Shown: piece by piece, positions 1 to 11,717 of the stretch
How positions within the stretch are numbered: the first letter of the stretch is position 1
How the letters are laid out: every line of letters begins with the position of its first letter
From: Myrica gale
Taxonomy: Eukaryota > Streptophyta > Magnoliopsida > Fagales > Myricaceae
DNA length: 64,000 nt
NCBI GenBank assembly: GCA_963930655.1
Contig: OZ005617.1
Span: 8,682,501-8,746,500 of the forward strand
Direction: 5' to 3'
The notes under the pieces: generated by a model
What the model saw: the letters and a program-made list of their open reading frames with translations, nothing else
The model's database searches: none
What the model was told of the DNA's origin: nothing
Made by a program: the position numbers and the translations under genes

Positions 1-336
1 TATGGTTCTCCTGCTCTTAGATGTTGCCGTCTAATATATATTTTTTCACTCCCCAATCATCCGTATAGGCTGCCAAGGCCCCTTCCTTAGTTCCTCTTGT
101 TAGGGGCGATTGTTTGGTTGAGCTTGAGTGGGTCGAATATTGGTGGCTCGATTTGTAGAACCTGACATCAGGCTAATGTCGTACAATTTCATTGTTTTTG
201 TTTCATTGTTAGCCATAGGTTTTCGTTAATTTGATGACCTTATTGTGGCCTGATGCCACATGTTTGATTGATTTAATAACTTCATTTTGTTCTGAGCCCC
301 TTAAAATATTCACATTCTCATCTGGTGCCTCTGCAG
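1..336 (+). other. Intron of the NAL1-like gene (window edge)
   Basis: Non-coding sequence running from the window edge to a splice acceptor (CTCTGCAG) ending at 336. No exon of the family could be recognised in it. It is the intron before the penultimate exon of the NAL1-like gene. Confidence 0.6.
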
Positions 337-1801
337 AGACATTCGTAAGAGCCGATGGGGCATTCATTCCTTTTGCTGATGATTTTGACATGTACACTGT
401 TACAACATCTGTGAAAGGTGTAGGACATATTGGTGATGTCAGAATTATAGACTTGCAGTCTCCAACAAGTAGCATTATTGGGAAGCAGGTGATGAAGGTT
501 GGAAGGAGTTCTGGATTGACCACTGGAACTGTATTGGCCTATGCTCTCGAATACAATGACGAGAAAGGCATATGCTTCTTAACTGATTTTCTTGTTGTGG
601 GTGAAAACCAGCAGACTTTTGACCTTGAAGGAGATAGTGGGAGTCTCATCATGCTAAAGGGCGAGAAAGGTGAGAAGCCACGCCCAATTGGAATCATATG
701 GGGTGGAACTGCTAACCGGGGTCGACTTAAACTAAAAGTTGGCCTACCTCCTGAAAATTGGACAAGTGGGGTTGATCTTGGGCGCCTTCTCAATCTCCTT
801 GAACTTGATCTTATCACATCTGATGAAGGACTCAGAGGTTTGTGCTTTGACAGTGGCCTGTTTTGTTTGGGCCAATATGTTTTTGTACATCTAATCTGTC
901 TTTTTCTGCGGATTTAGTGGATTTCTGATGTATTCTGATTGTCTTCAGTCTTGCCTGAAGTCAAAAGTTGCTAGTGCAATTACATGCACGTCATAAAAAC
1001 CACTGGACCCCTCAGCTAGTGAGTATAAATCTAAAAACTTTAAACAAGTGTTTTAGGGTAGTTGAAATGTGATTTTGCTACGTCTTCGAAGAGATAAAAT
1101 GAGGAAAAAAAGCTTCATCTAAGTGTGGGGTAGTCTATTTGGCTCATAAAGAAACCAATCCATTTTTGTACCTGGAAGTAGCAGGTGAAGATAATACACA
1201 TATAGAACAACACCCAAGCATACACAAACATGGGTACTGTGGGCCATGTGTATCAGATGAATGAAAACGAGAAGCATAAACAGAATACTCGACTTTTATA
1301 CATTTTGCGGGAAATGTAAGAAATGCCTGCTTATATTGCTTTAACATGATTCCGCGTGTTTTTTTATTTGTAGTTGCAGTGCATGAACAAAGATTTATGT
1401 CAGCAACAGCAATTGGGTCTACTGTCGGGGACTCTTCACCTCCAGATGGAATGATTCTGAAGGACAAAGCTGAGGATAAATTTGAACCACTGGGTTTTCA
1501 GCACATCCCTCTGGAAGTAGAACGCTGCAGCCCAACAGCAAATCCATTACTAATGGAAACAGAATTTCATCTTGAAGATGGGATCAAGGTGGCTCCCAGT
1601 ATTGAACATCAGTTCATTCCAAGCTTCACCAGACAATCCCCTGTGAATCAAAATATTATAAAGGTTAGGGCTGTTTGGGAGAATCTATCCTCATTGAAAA
1701 GTGACTGCGATGAAGATATCTCTGTTTCATTGCATTTGGGCGACAATGAAGTCAAGAGGAGGCGTTCAGATGCTTCAACTAGTACAGAAGAGCCCAAATG
1801 A
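337..1801 (+). CDS. NAL1: NAL1-like trypsin-type serine protease, 3' end (two exons)
   Basis: 3' part of a plant NARROW LEAF 1 homologue; the gene continues upstream of the window. I read exons 337-837 and 1374-1801. The first enters with two bases of a split Glu codon (ETFVRADGAFIPFADDF). It contains the family-typical blocks ALEYNDEKGICF, FLVVGENQQTFDLEGDSGSL and GIIWGGTANRGRLKLKVG. GDSGS at 630-644 carries the presumed serine nucleophile, as in trypsin-fold proteases. The intron runs from GT at 838 to AG at 1373; joining gives a VAVHEQR stretch that fits the family. The last exon holds the conserved C-terminal tail (GSTVGDSSPPDG, KFEPLGFQHIPLEV, FTRQSPVNQN) and ends at TGA 1801. Rice NAL1 is a nucleus-associated regulator of leaf width and vein patterning; the function here is inferred by homology. 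The acceptor could instead be at 1379, which would shorten the protein by two residues. Confidence 0.88.
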
Positions 1802-2719
1802 ATCAAAGTTTGGACGCCCATGGCATTATGTCAGAACTTGCTAACCATCGACTGCATAACGAATTGTAAATTTCTGCTCAAACAATGGGCAGAGTCTGCG
1901 GAAATCTGGAAGTGAGCTTCCAAGTGTACCTTTGGGATGATGCTCTACAAACATTCATATTCCAGGTTCCGTTTTGTTAAGATCATTTTGGCCTTTAGGA
2001 TGCATCTGTTTGTGAATGTCAATTCACGAGAATACAATGGGTACTCTACAAACATTCATGTCTGCTCAAAAGGTATGCTATGCGCTTGAGAATAAGCAAG
2101 GTAGACGTGGTTTTCCAGGAGTTAAGCGGATGTGAAAAAAGCATAGGAGACAGTATTAAGAGTGTTTTATCATAGGAAAACTCTTTTCCACTCTCCCTCT
2201 GTAATTTCTTTATTGGAAATCTAAAAATCACTGCCTATAATTTTATGGGATTTTAACATGTCCAATTGTCCAGGTTTCTAGAATTAACAAATTATCAGAA
2301 GAATGAGGCGAAGCAAAAGTCTAGATAAAACTTGAAATTTTTATTAGTACACTCGGAGGTTATTACTATTTCTAGTAAGATAGTAGTATGGGAAGGATCT
2401 TAGTTAATCTCTAATACTTGGTTGTTTCAAGTATGGTCGATAAGTAGTATAAATATTTGATCTCTTAAATGTTTTAATGATTAGTATAATTACTTTTTTT
2501 TTCTTCTTCTTATAAATGACATTTTCGATCGCTTTTTCAATTGGAGAAAATTGTGAGGATTCCAATAAAGATAGGGCTTTGTTTGCTTGATGATCATTAG
2601 TTTTATTGATTTTCTTATTTGATTCTTCTTTTGTATATGCTTTTCTTGATACGAGTAATTTTTGTTCTTGATTCGTGTGATTTGTTTGTACCAACTCTTT
2701 TTAATATCTCTTATATGTC
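1802..2719. other. 3' UTR and intergenic sequence after the NAL1-like gene
   Basis: No coding signal. The first few hundred bases are the likely 3' UTR. The rest is AT-rich spacer, and the short open frames in it have no recognisable family. Confidence 0.5.
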
Positions 2720-3097
2720 TAAGGGTGTGTAAATTTTTCCATGGAAACTGAAATTCTGGTTCTATATCCGGCATATACCGGTACCAGAAGCGGTCTGAGT
2801 TTTTTCCCATTTTCCTGTTCCTGTATTATTATTATTATTATTGTTATTATTATTTTAAAAACAGGTATGGTAAAAAAACTCTGGGTCAAAACGAAACGTT
2901 TAACATTTAGAGTCATCCTTCTTTTCTCTTTCCCCGACTTCCTCCCTCCCATCAACCGAATATCTCTCTCTCTCACCATTAGAAGCTTAGCCAACAAATT
3001 TGAACCGAAATTTTCGATTTCTGAAAATTCAAGTTCCATTCAGTTTTGGATTCCAGTATATACTGGTTCGGTACCATATATTCCAGTCTGCACACTA
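2720..3097. mobile_element. hAT-like MITE (tentative)
   Basis: The ends are loosely inverted: TAAGGGTGTG at the left, and CACACTA with GGTACCATATATTCCAG at the right. Subterminal blocks mirror each other (CTGGTTC / CATATACCGGTACC on the left, GGTTCGGTACC on the right). This resembles non-autonomous hAT elements with CCGG-rich ends. No clean 8 bp duplication was found, so the call is weak. Confidence 0.35.
2825..2856. repeat. ATT trinucleotide microsatellite
   Basis: About ten ATT units with one interruption (TTGTT), inside the hAT-like MITE. Confidence 0.85.
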
Positions 3098-3146
3098 AAG
3101 CTCATTTAGAAACGGGCTCATGTCCTGGTTTTGTTGGTTCAAACTG

Positions 3147-3401
3147 GGCAAAAGTTATTGTGTGAGTAAAACTATTGTGTGAGTGTGTAAGTGGACGGAT
3201 GAAATTAGAAGTTGAGAAATTTAATGGCTGATAAAATGCCACGTCAATTAATGAATTCGACCCACGAACTCGACCCGCACAACCGACCCGGTTTCATTAA
3301 TTGACGTGGCATTTTATCAGCCGTTAGATTTTTCAACTTCTAATCTCACCCGTCCACTCACACACTCACACAATAGTTTCAATCACACAGTAACCAGCCT
3401 C
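3147..3401. mobile_element. Foldback MULE-type MITE with 10 bp target duplication
   Basis: Nearly the whole element is one large inverted repeat. The left arm around 3168-3263 (CTATTGTGTGAGTGTG to ACGTCAATTAATGA) pairs with the right arm around 3294-3379 (TTAATTGACGTGGCATTTTA to CACACAATAG). The loop contains CGACCC-type repeats. The direct repeat GTTCAAACTG flanks it at 3137-3146 and 3402-3411, which fits the 9-10 bp duplications left by Mutator-like elements. There is no coding capacity. A related but diverged sequence recurs in the tandem array at 55207-55820. Confidence 0.75.
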
Positions 3402-3411
3402 GTTCAAACTG

Positions 3412-4889
3412 TGGTTTAAACCCTCATGATGGAACCGACGTTTGGATGAGTTTAACTTCTACAGTTACACAACCATGTGTGTCATACTGATTGGTCGTGA
3501 CTGGTAGTCCAAAAAACCATCTCTTACGTGTATCTGCTACGCTGACAACGCGCGTCCCAATGTCTGTTGTCTGCATCTTCTTCACCACGGTAACTACACA
3601 AAGATATCATTGTCCTCTTAGTGGAATTGTTTCCGTTGGGTATTTGGCTACATTCTCCTCTCTTCTTCCTCTTCTTTCTCCATTTCTCACTGTCGTTGAT
3701 GTCCTCCACCGTTAATGCTAATTTATTACTTCTTTCTTCTCTCTGGCTGCCAATTGAACAAACCACAACAACCATCTCACCTACGTTCTCCCCTATTAAC
3801 TTCTCACCGACCCAGTTTCATACACTCCCGTACAGATTCCCCGATAACAATCTATATCACTCGATGTCAGTCATTTATTCCCGTTCTCACAACACTCTTC
3901 TGCCACAGAATAGAGACTCGAATACCGTATTGAGTTCCCGGCATAATTCACTCGAGCTCTGATCACATTGTCACCTCAGACATCATCTCTAGGATTGACG
4001 GATCGACCCAATTGACTCGCGATACCAGTCCTGTCAAACACGCTGAGCCCCTTCTTCCAGATCAGGTGTATGATATGCCCAATCGGGTGAGTACCCACTC
4101 TAAGGGTCCAGAGGCACTCCGACCTTCGTCGCCAGCCGCTGTAGTGCACAGGACACCAGACATCTGGGATTCACGGTCCTGCCAGCCTCCACCGTTGTCT
4201 TCCCAATCAACACCTACGACGGCTCCCACAACGCATTCCAGGTCCAAGGTAACTTCCAAATCCATTATGTATTAATGTGTTATGTTTCGTGGGTTTAACC
4301 TCTTCACAACATTGTTCATCTTCTTTGCACAATAATGAATGATCTAATGCCTCAGTGAATTTCACCGGATATTGCCCTTACTGTGTCACCTGGTTGTTAC
4401 TATTGTTTGAGCTTTTTCTTTTGTCACTGCATGCAGTATCGATTAAATACGTTTGCCCATAATGTGTCAACTGCTTGTTAATATTGTTTTGACTTTTTCG
4501 AATACCGCTGCACGAGGTATCGAGTAAATACGATCTGTACTTAAAGTATACGCCACCAGCATTTTGTTTGCACTCCAAATGTATAGTGGATGTCTGCTTA
4601 TGTAGTATGTAAATTCGCTGCAAAATCGAAAAGTCATTTGTGCTTTCAATGTACGTATAGCCCATTACATGCAAATGGAGTTCATTATTTTTTGGTTCGT
4701 TTTGTGCAGCCTTACAACCTGAGGGAGTGTTCCACGAAACCCCTGATGGCCAAAACCATTTGCAAGTCATCGAGAAGACAAAAATCAGTCAATGTTATCT
4801 AGTACATTCAATTTCAGCCATCCATGTCTGGTAGCACTCACATTCGTACCTTTATAACGTTATTTAATACATTTCAGTAGTTCGCCACA
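3412..4889. other. Non-coding stretch with no recognisable gene
   Basis: Several short open frames on both strands (for example 3621-3962 and 4012-4275) match no family I know, lack convincing splice context and overlap each other. It may be the decayed 5' region of the Myb/SANT-type element that follows, but nothing in it shows this. Confidence 0.4.
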
Positions 4890-5365
4890 ATGTATCTCGA
4901 CCGCAATCTGTATCCACTTCTTTGTTTAAAATCCATGCAACACTGCGTTCGACATACATATATACACTGATCCAACACATGGTACGTTATGGCTTCTCCC
5001 TTGGTATATGACAGTGCTTGATAGTTCCCCACATGCAAACATGTTTGGAAATTCATTTTTTTTATCTGGAAATGCTTAATTGTTTGCCACTTTCTATTTG
5101 GGCGCAAATTTGAATCCACCTCTTAGCGAATGAACCCAACCGTAGTTTTGAATCCCTCTCACACTGCTGCGACATGCATATAGAAACTAAGGATGTGACA
5201 AAATTCATTCCCACATGCTATGTTTGGCGCATTACTACGATTTTTGGCAATGCTTCGTAGATCCCCACATCCTATGTTTGGCTTCTCCCTCGTTATATCA
5301 TATATGTCAATGCTTGATAGTTCCCCCCACATGCAACTGTTTGGAAATTCATCCCATATTTACAG
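4890..5365. repeat. Degenerate tandem duplication, about 240-290 bp unit
   Basis: Two diverged copies in direct orientation. The block GGCTTCTCCCTTGGTATATG plus GTGCTTGATAGTTCCCC (about 4990-5060) recurs near 5280-5350 with the same order, followed by the same ACATGC/TGTTTGGAAATTCAT words. Upstream, the words AATCCA...CTG..CGACATRCATATA at 4930-4970 recur at 5145-5185. Confidence 0.55.
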
Positions 5366-5410
5366 CAACTAGTAATACCTTGCAAATTTTGATGCCCACC
5401 CTACTTCTGT

Positions 5411-6410
5411 AGATGGGAAAAGGGTACTGATTGGACTACCTCCCACAAGCTTGCATTCCTCAATATCCTTAAGGATCATATTCTGTCTGGACACATCAAA
5501 GATTGTTCCCTACACGCTGTCATGTGGCCAGGGATGACTGCACAATTTAACGATGTCACTGGGTTGGACAAGACGAGCGCACAGGTCCAAGAAAAGCTTA
5601 ATTGTATGAAGAAACAGTGGAGGCGATTCTACAGCTTGCTAAACCATGAGACCGACTTTGGATGTGATGCCTCAACTAACACCGTTTCTGGAACACCTGC
5701 CTAGTGGGACACCTACCTAGCGTAATATTCCAAACACATAACATTAAGGCATTCTCTATGAGCCCAAATATACTTTAATCTGAGTTTTTATCCTCATTGA
5801 TCTAGATGCACAAAGCTGCAAAACCCTTCTGAAAAAGGGTCTTGCCAAATACGCACTAATGAGCGAGCTCTTCTCAGGCTTAACAGTTACGGGTGCCCTG
5901 AACCACGCTTCTCCTCATAGCCCACTCAACACAGATGAAGAACACGCGTTTGAGGATTAGCTTAATGGGTTGGGGATCGATGACAGCCATGCTCCACCCG
6001 TGATAGCTCGCCATGATCCACCCGTGCCAGCTAGCCACGATCCACCTGGCCAGCTCCGTCTGGTGCACTGCCACCTTCGGTAGCCCGCACCAATTCAGAC
6101 AGAAGGTTCACCGACGGATCATCAAGTGTCCACCTTTGCCCCAGGCGTTCTACGGGGAAGTTGCGATCCGACACAAATGGTTCGACGTTACTCAAGTTTG
6201 TCGGTGCTCAACAATATCCTCGAATAATGGATGATGTTGCAGAGTAAAGCCGCTGGGGCCAATGCCATAGATGATCAGTATTCAAAGTGTCTCATCCTTA
6301 TGCAGTCACTGCTGGGAGAAGAAGGGGTGCAAGGAGCTTGAAAATGGGTTTGCACAGAAGGCATTCATGGTCAAGACCGTCGCTCGGCGCAAGGCCTGGT
6401 TATATTCCCT
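5411..6410 (+). pseudogene. Myb/SANT-like (Myb_DNA-bind_3) gene remnant, transposon-associated
   Basis: 5411-5704 reads as a Myb/SANT-like domain of the Myb_DNA-bind_3 type. It contains WTTSHKLAFLNILKDHI, then AQFNDVTGLDKTSAQVQEKL and KKQWRRFYSLLNHETDFG, matching the family pattern of helices with spaced tryptophans and a ..KW..FK.LL..TGFG.D.. tail. The frame stops at 5704. The downstream homology continues with defects: HKAAKPF, a stop, KRVLPNTH, another stop, then after a frame change SELFSGLTVTGALNHAS (5860-5930). Proteins of this kind accompany PIF/Harbinger transposases or are derived from them and bind DNA. The gene is decayed (several stops and at least one frameshift) and unlikely to be functional. 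A possible splice acceptor (CTTCTGTAG) lies just before the domain. Confidence 0.65.
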
Positions 6411-6827
6411 TTAACAAAGTTTGGGATTTCTTTCCACTTTGGGATTTCAATGTGTAACGTTATTTGTTTTTGAATGTAACAGTACATTTAATTGACTTTG
6501 GTATTTCTGTTATAAGTAACTGGAATTCGGCTGCAACTGATATGTGGAGTTTGGAATCATTGCTTTAGATATGCATTGCCCGTGGTCTTCTTATTAATTG
6601 GATTGGTGATTACATGCTTCTGTTTTGAATAGATTAAGAGTTACTACACGCAAGTCAGCGTTGTATTGCATGTACATTAATATTTTTCAATCAATTATCT
6701 TGACATGATTAGCATTTACCTTCTCATATATTGTGGCTTACTTCATTCTATCATGTCGATGTATCTGTTGATGTAACGATTGCAAGTGTTATATGCGGCA
6801 CTTCATAAAAAAATCGGACGTTGCCGT
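6411..6827. other. AT-rich spacer without recognisable features
   Basis: No open frame of note, no repeat and no RNA gene seen. Confidence 0.5.
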
Positions 6828-7252
6828 GTGAGCGAGCGTTATAAGAGCGACACTCGTGCGTCGTGCCTCTGTGAGAAACAATATATGTCGCTGGATAGAA
6901 TCCAGTCGCCCGGTAGATGAGCGACAAGTCTCAGGTTGAAAGCTAAGATTTGCGATCGATCGTTAAGGGAGCGCGAGTAATGCATGTCTCTCAGAATGGA
7001 AATACCCCACGAGAGTGCTAGTCGTGTGGTAGACGAGCACAAATTCTCTGGTTGAGCCTCACTACTACATTCGAGCGTTAATAGAGTGAGACTAATGTAT
7101 GTCTGTCAGAATGGACATGCCCCGCTCGATCGGTACACGCATGGTAGACGAGCGAAAAGTCTCTAGTTGGGAGCTAACTTCTACATTCGAGCATGAATGG
7201 AGCGAGACTCGCACGCCATGCCTATGTGAGAAACAATAAACCCCGTGGAAAA
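6828..7252. repeat. Degenerate tandem repeat, period about 118-125 bp, about 3.5 copies
   Basis: Units start near 6828, 6954, 7072 and 7188 and share the order CGAGCGTTAA.AGAGYGAGACT, TGTCTGTCAGAATGG or GCCTCTGTGAGAAACAATA, then GGTAGACGAGCGAMAAGTCTC and a GTTGRGAGCTAACTYCTAC tail. The repeat is GC- and CpG-richer than its surroundings. Open frames here are by-products of the repeat. Confidence 0.7.
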
Positions 7253-8090
7253 TTACAGAGCTCGTACAATCGTCGAATAATGAGAATATTATGGTCAAAT
7301 GGAATAATGAGAATATTAACGAGAATATACGGTCGTCGAACAACGAGATTCTTTTCTTATAACAGGCCCAACCCATCTATGAACAGTGCCTATTATGAGG
7401 ATGATTGCATCGGTTCGAACGTGGGCGTTCTACCCAGACCCACACGCAAGACAAATAATTAATTGCAATTGTTGCTCCAACTCATTGAACGACAACATGG
7501 TTGACAACGCAGTATGGTAGTGCGTATGTGCTGGCAGGCTATAGGGGAAAGGGCTCTGTTTTTGGTGCGCGAGGGTCCTGGGGGTCCAACTTGTAAACCA
7601 GGACCAGGAACAAGACCTAATACGTTTCAAATGACCTACCTTTTTGTTTTTGGATGTGAGGCCATTTTGTTCACATTTTCTATAATGTCTCATTTCAGGG
7701 TAGACAAGTTAATATGAAAATACTATTAAAAAGGTTCAAAACATATGAGATAAAGATAATTTCTGATCATTGTTCTATTTTGTGAGATATTTTTTTCAAG
7801 GAAATCCAATCTTTTAAAATTTTCTTGGAAGAGAAATAAATAGCAGTGTCTAACATTAGTTCTCCCTTTTTAATTGTTATCTTCTCAGGAATCATTTGAT
7901 GGTTACTCTTTTACAAATATTTGCTTATAATATCTTAAAAAATAATTTGTTGATTTATATTATCAAACCTTTAAAATCATTACATTGAATACTTTCTATA
8001 ATCTTCGTAGTCATAGCTTGAATTTGTTTTTATTGTATTATCATATATACAAATAGTGATACTTTTCATAAGATGTATTATTTTTAAGTA
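7253..8090. other. AT-rich spacer
   Basis: No gene, RNA or clear repeat was seen. The AT content rises sharply after about 7720. Confidence 0.5.
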
Positions 8091-9721
8091 CACTTTTAGC
8101 CTCCCTGATTATTGGTTGTTGGTGTTCTGACATTTTGTACCCTAAGCTACTAAATTTGTTACATTTCACCTCTCAACTGTTTACAATTTGCACCTTGATG
8201 GAAATTGCTATTTTAATTTAGTAAAATGACTACTTTACCCTATACAAAATATAATTATAAGACTTAATTATCCTACAGGTCCCTGTGATTTACACTTGTT
8301 CAATTTTAGTCACTGTGGTACCGATTTCAAAAATCAGGTCCTTGAGGTAAGCTTTTGAGACAAATCGATCCCCCTATCCAATTGTCTTTAGCCAACAACT
8401 GGAAAAGTGTCCACGTGGCCTGTTAATGCTAACTCAACACCTTAGGGACTTATGTTAAAAGCTTAAACCACACCAACTTGGACAGTTCTTAAGCAAAAAA
8501 ACAAAACAAAAAATGCAAAAAAAAATGAAGCCCGCGAGACACCTATCCTGAACTACTTATCTTTCATCCCCAATTTTCCGACGTTCACTCCCCCAAATTG
8601 AAAACCCTTTCTCACCTAATAGAAAGAAGATCCTCAAATCAGCTATAACTCTAAGGTGATCTTTCAAGAACTCGAATGGGGGGATATCGTTTTTGGAGAT
8701 GAATGATACTGGTTTGTATTTGGTAGGGAATGATAGATCAACGATCGTGATTCAGGTAGCTCTGAGTGGTGCATCGAATTGTAGGATTGGAAAATTGGGA
8801 TATGGAGGTAGATTTAGCATCAACAGTTTCATTAGTGACAAATGGGTGCTAGAATTCGCTACTTCGGTTGAAGATTGTAGTATTCCTCTATTTTTGCCGA
8901 AAAATTGGATTGTGCACAAGCAAGCCTTTGATTGCGTCTTGTTCTTGTCGACTGGGATTCCACACTCAAATGAATGGTGAATGCATGCTAATGAATAGTT
9001 CAATTTTTCTGCCTTCAGCTTGTAATCGCATCAGAAACACATCAATTCAATGACTTAGATTCCATGTGATCAGTTCTTTTCTTTCCAGGCCATATGGGCA
9101 TTTCTTCATTAGTTGGTTAACAACAATTGAACAATGAAACCAATTTTATTGCAAAAGTGTACTTTAGGGACCTTCAGGTTGAAATGAGTACATCAGGAAC
9201 TAAAATGTTAAAAGCTTAAACCAGAGGAGCTTGTACGGTAATTAAGTCATGACGTCCAAGTGACCCGTTTAATGACTTGGCAGGAGAAAAATTTTTATGC
9301 CACCCTACGATTGGCGCTGAGATGACATTTAAAATACATGTGGGCACCATTCCATCAGTTGGCTAACGACACTTGAACGGTCTCAAAAGCTTACCTCAGG
9401 AACTCGACTATTGAAATCGGTACCACAGGGATTAAAATGCAAAAAAGTGTAACCCACAAAGACCTGTATAGTAATTAAGCCTAATTATAAAAAAACTTAT
9501 GAGGGTAAAATCGCCATTGTACTAAACAAAAATAGTAATTTCTGTCCAAAACAATGGTGGAGGTGCAAAATATAAACAATTGGTAGTTGATGGACAAAAT
9601 GTAACAAAATTGGTAATCTATGGTGCAAAGTATAAACAATTGGTAGTTGAGGAACAAAATTTAACGAAATTGGTAATCTGGGGTGCAAAGTGTCAGAACC
9701 CTAATAGTTAGACGGTGAAAA
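8091..9721. mobile_element. Inverted-repeat element split by a MULE
   Basis: The left arm 8098-8260 (GTTCTGACATTTTGTACC, TCTCAACTGTTTACAATTTG) is inverted relative to 9491-9720 (GGTGCAAAGTGTCAGAACCC, AAACAATTGGTAGTTGA). The right arm holds a duplicated stretch of about 60 bp (AAACAATTGGTAGTTGA occurs twice). The MULE at 8261-9481 sits between the arms, so this was a small foldback MITE later interrupted. The outer ends are approximate and no target duplication was settled. Confidence 0.6.
8261..9481. mobile_element. Non-autonomous MULE with perfect 9 bp target duplication
   Basis: The long terminal inverted repeats exceed 110 bp. The left end begins GACTTAATTATCCTACAGG and the right end closes CCTGTATAGTAATTAAGCC; the pairing continues through GTGGTACCGATTTCAA / TTGAAATCGGTACCAC and GAGGTAAGCTTTTGAGAC / its complement. 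TAATTATAA is duplicated at 8252-8260 and 9482-9490. The core (about 8480-9170) contains a 95-codon open frame at 8693-8980 of no known family, possibly captured host sequence. The TIR start GRCTTAATTA is shared with the element at 50125-50834. Confidence 0.85.
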
Positions 9722-9814
9722 TTGTATATTTTTTTTTCTTTCATCCTACTTTTTATTCGGTGGAACTTTTGACTTAATTCTTTAATTATTTCTTATATGA
9801 GGGAAGGAAATTAG

Positions 9815-10020
9815 GATGAAGATTCTCTATAATTTCCTGTCCAGATTGTACGGCGCAATTCGGAAAGTGATAAACACAAAAAAGTGAACCTCATTTTAGG
9901 GTCCATGCTACTCAAAACTTTACATGGGCAACATTAAATGATATAAGGTCCACCTGTTGTATTTATCTCTCTCCGAATTGCACCGTACAATCCAGTAAGA
10001 AATTGTAAAGAATCCTGATC
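9815..10020. mobile_element. Short foldback MITE
   Basis: The inverted arms are GATGAAGATTCTCTATAATT and, outward on the other side, AATTGTAAAGAATCCTGATC. The inner arms AGATTGTACGGCGCAATTCG / CGAATTGCACCGTACAATCC pair closely. Flanking TAG on both sides (9812-9814, 10021-10023) may be a 3 bp duplication. The family is not identified. Confidence 0.6.
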
Positions 10021-10583
10021 TAGAAAATTAATATGTTTTTTTTACATATTGCATGCATCCAGAATATTTTGGCTTATCATAATTCACTTGGATACTTTAA
10101 AGGTTAAGAGGGACTTTTTTTCTTTCTTTCTCAAGAAATCCTTCTTTATCAATAAGAATATTATTGTTTTAATAGTAGTGTTCCTTCACTATTATTTATA
10201 AACCTAAGATAAGAATATTATTGTTTTACATTTCATTTAATTGTTGTGATTATGTTCTACTAAATTTTTTTATCTAGAAATCATGAGATTGATTGTCTCT
10301 TTCTATCAAGTATTGTAACAACCAATTGCAAAAAAGAAGAAGAGTATTTGTCGAGATCATATTCTCAATTTTGAGTAGCATTTTTGAATGGACATATTTG
10401 TGGTTGCAATATCTTTCTTTTATTTTTAGCGGCAATATCTCTTAATTACAAGTATTTCACTATAAGTTAATGAAAGTAATAAAATTTATTTCAAAGTGTG
10501 ATAAAATATTCATTTAGAATATTTAATTTCGTATGAACCAGATGATCTCTAAAATTAAAACTGTCAATCAGTAACCATATGTT
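10021..10583. other. AT-rich spacer
   Basis: No gene or repeat supported. Confidence 0.5.
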
Positions 10584-10969
10584 AAAAAAAAAGAGAAATT
10601 GACAATTTGGTCACTAGGTTTTGGTCTTAATGACAAAATAGCCACTAGGTTTACTTCTTTTACGTTTTGGTCACCGAGTCATTACCCGTGTGACGATATG
10701 GTCTTTCTGTCCATATTTCGTCACTACATCTAACGAAAATATTGTGCACGTCAGCAACCTATTCAACAAAATGCAGCGTCAATTAAACACATCAATTGCC
10801 TATTCAACAAAACACATCGTTTACCCTTTAAGTTAATTCAATGCCCCCTTTGCTAAACGACATACAACATATCTTCTCTTGGTTTCGAATTGCAGCACCA
10901 AACCGTTGTTTTTGCACCCCTTCGCTCGTAAGGTCTGGGTTCCCATTGCACAATTTCTTGCCCTAGTGT

Positions 10970-11682
10970 CAGTGGCGGATGCAAGGGGTAGTGGACTAAG
11001 GCGGCGGCCACCCATTGCTCTACCAAAAAAAAATTACATGTGTTTTAATTTATTATTTTTTATTTTTTCATAAGTTGGCCTGAGCCCGACACCCATAAGC
11101 CTAGGCCAACTAGAGCCTAGTGGCCCCAAAACCCAGAATTTTGAGTTTGTGATAAGAAAGCCACGCAGCGTTGAGTAGTCTAATACTCCTAACGTGACTA
11201 CTAATTCTGAAACAAATATAAGTTCAAAAGACCTCACATTATGTTTAGTCCGGATGATATTGTTGCTGACCTAGGGTTACGTAAACCCATTGAAGAATAT
11301 GATGTTGGGATTATAGATTAAGTTTATAGGGAGTACTTGATCAAAGATCATTTTCAACCGCGATCATGATTTTCCCAAGAAGCAATACGGGCAAGAAATT
11401 AGGGGTTTTAAAGAGATATGATTTAAATATTTTGATTGGTTGTAATATAGGCGTATTGCTTGTGATGTTTTCAGAAGATGCAAAATCGTAGGATCCAATT
11501 GTCACCTCTCAGTCGCAGTACATAGTACGGTACATGTATTCCAATATTTTTAATAGTTTTTAGTATTTAATTTTCGATATTGTAACTCTAAGACAATTTT
11601 TTGCATTGCGAAATGAATTTTTTTTTGTCATTTCGCCTTTAAAGTTCGTCACCCTTGAATTTTAATCCTGGCTCCGCTACTG
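10970..11682. mobile_element. Non-autonomous hAT element nested in the Pack-MULE
   Basis: The ends are CAGTGGCGGATGCA and CTGGCTCCGCTACTG, whose reverse complement CAGTAGCGGAGCCAG is a typical plant hAT terminus. Flanking octamers CCTAGTGT (10962-10969) and TCTATTGT (11683-11690) match at 6 of 8, consistent with an aged 8 bp duplication. There is no coding capacity. It interrupts the left arm/captured segment of the Pack-MULE and is therefore younger. Confidence 0.7.
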
Positions 11683-11717
11683 TCTATTGTTCGATTATTT
11701 CGAACTAGGTAGGTAAG

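Noticed and set aside
3491-4275. Chain of short open frames that might be exons
   Set aside because: No family resemblance, no consistent splice joining, and overlapping antisense frames of similar length.
8693-8980. 95-codon open frame inside the MULE at 8261-9481
   Set aside because: No recognisable domain and a competing frame on each strand; mentioned as possible cargo but not called as a gene.
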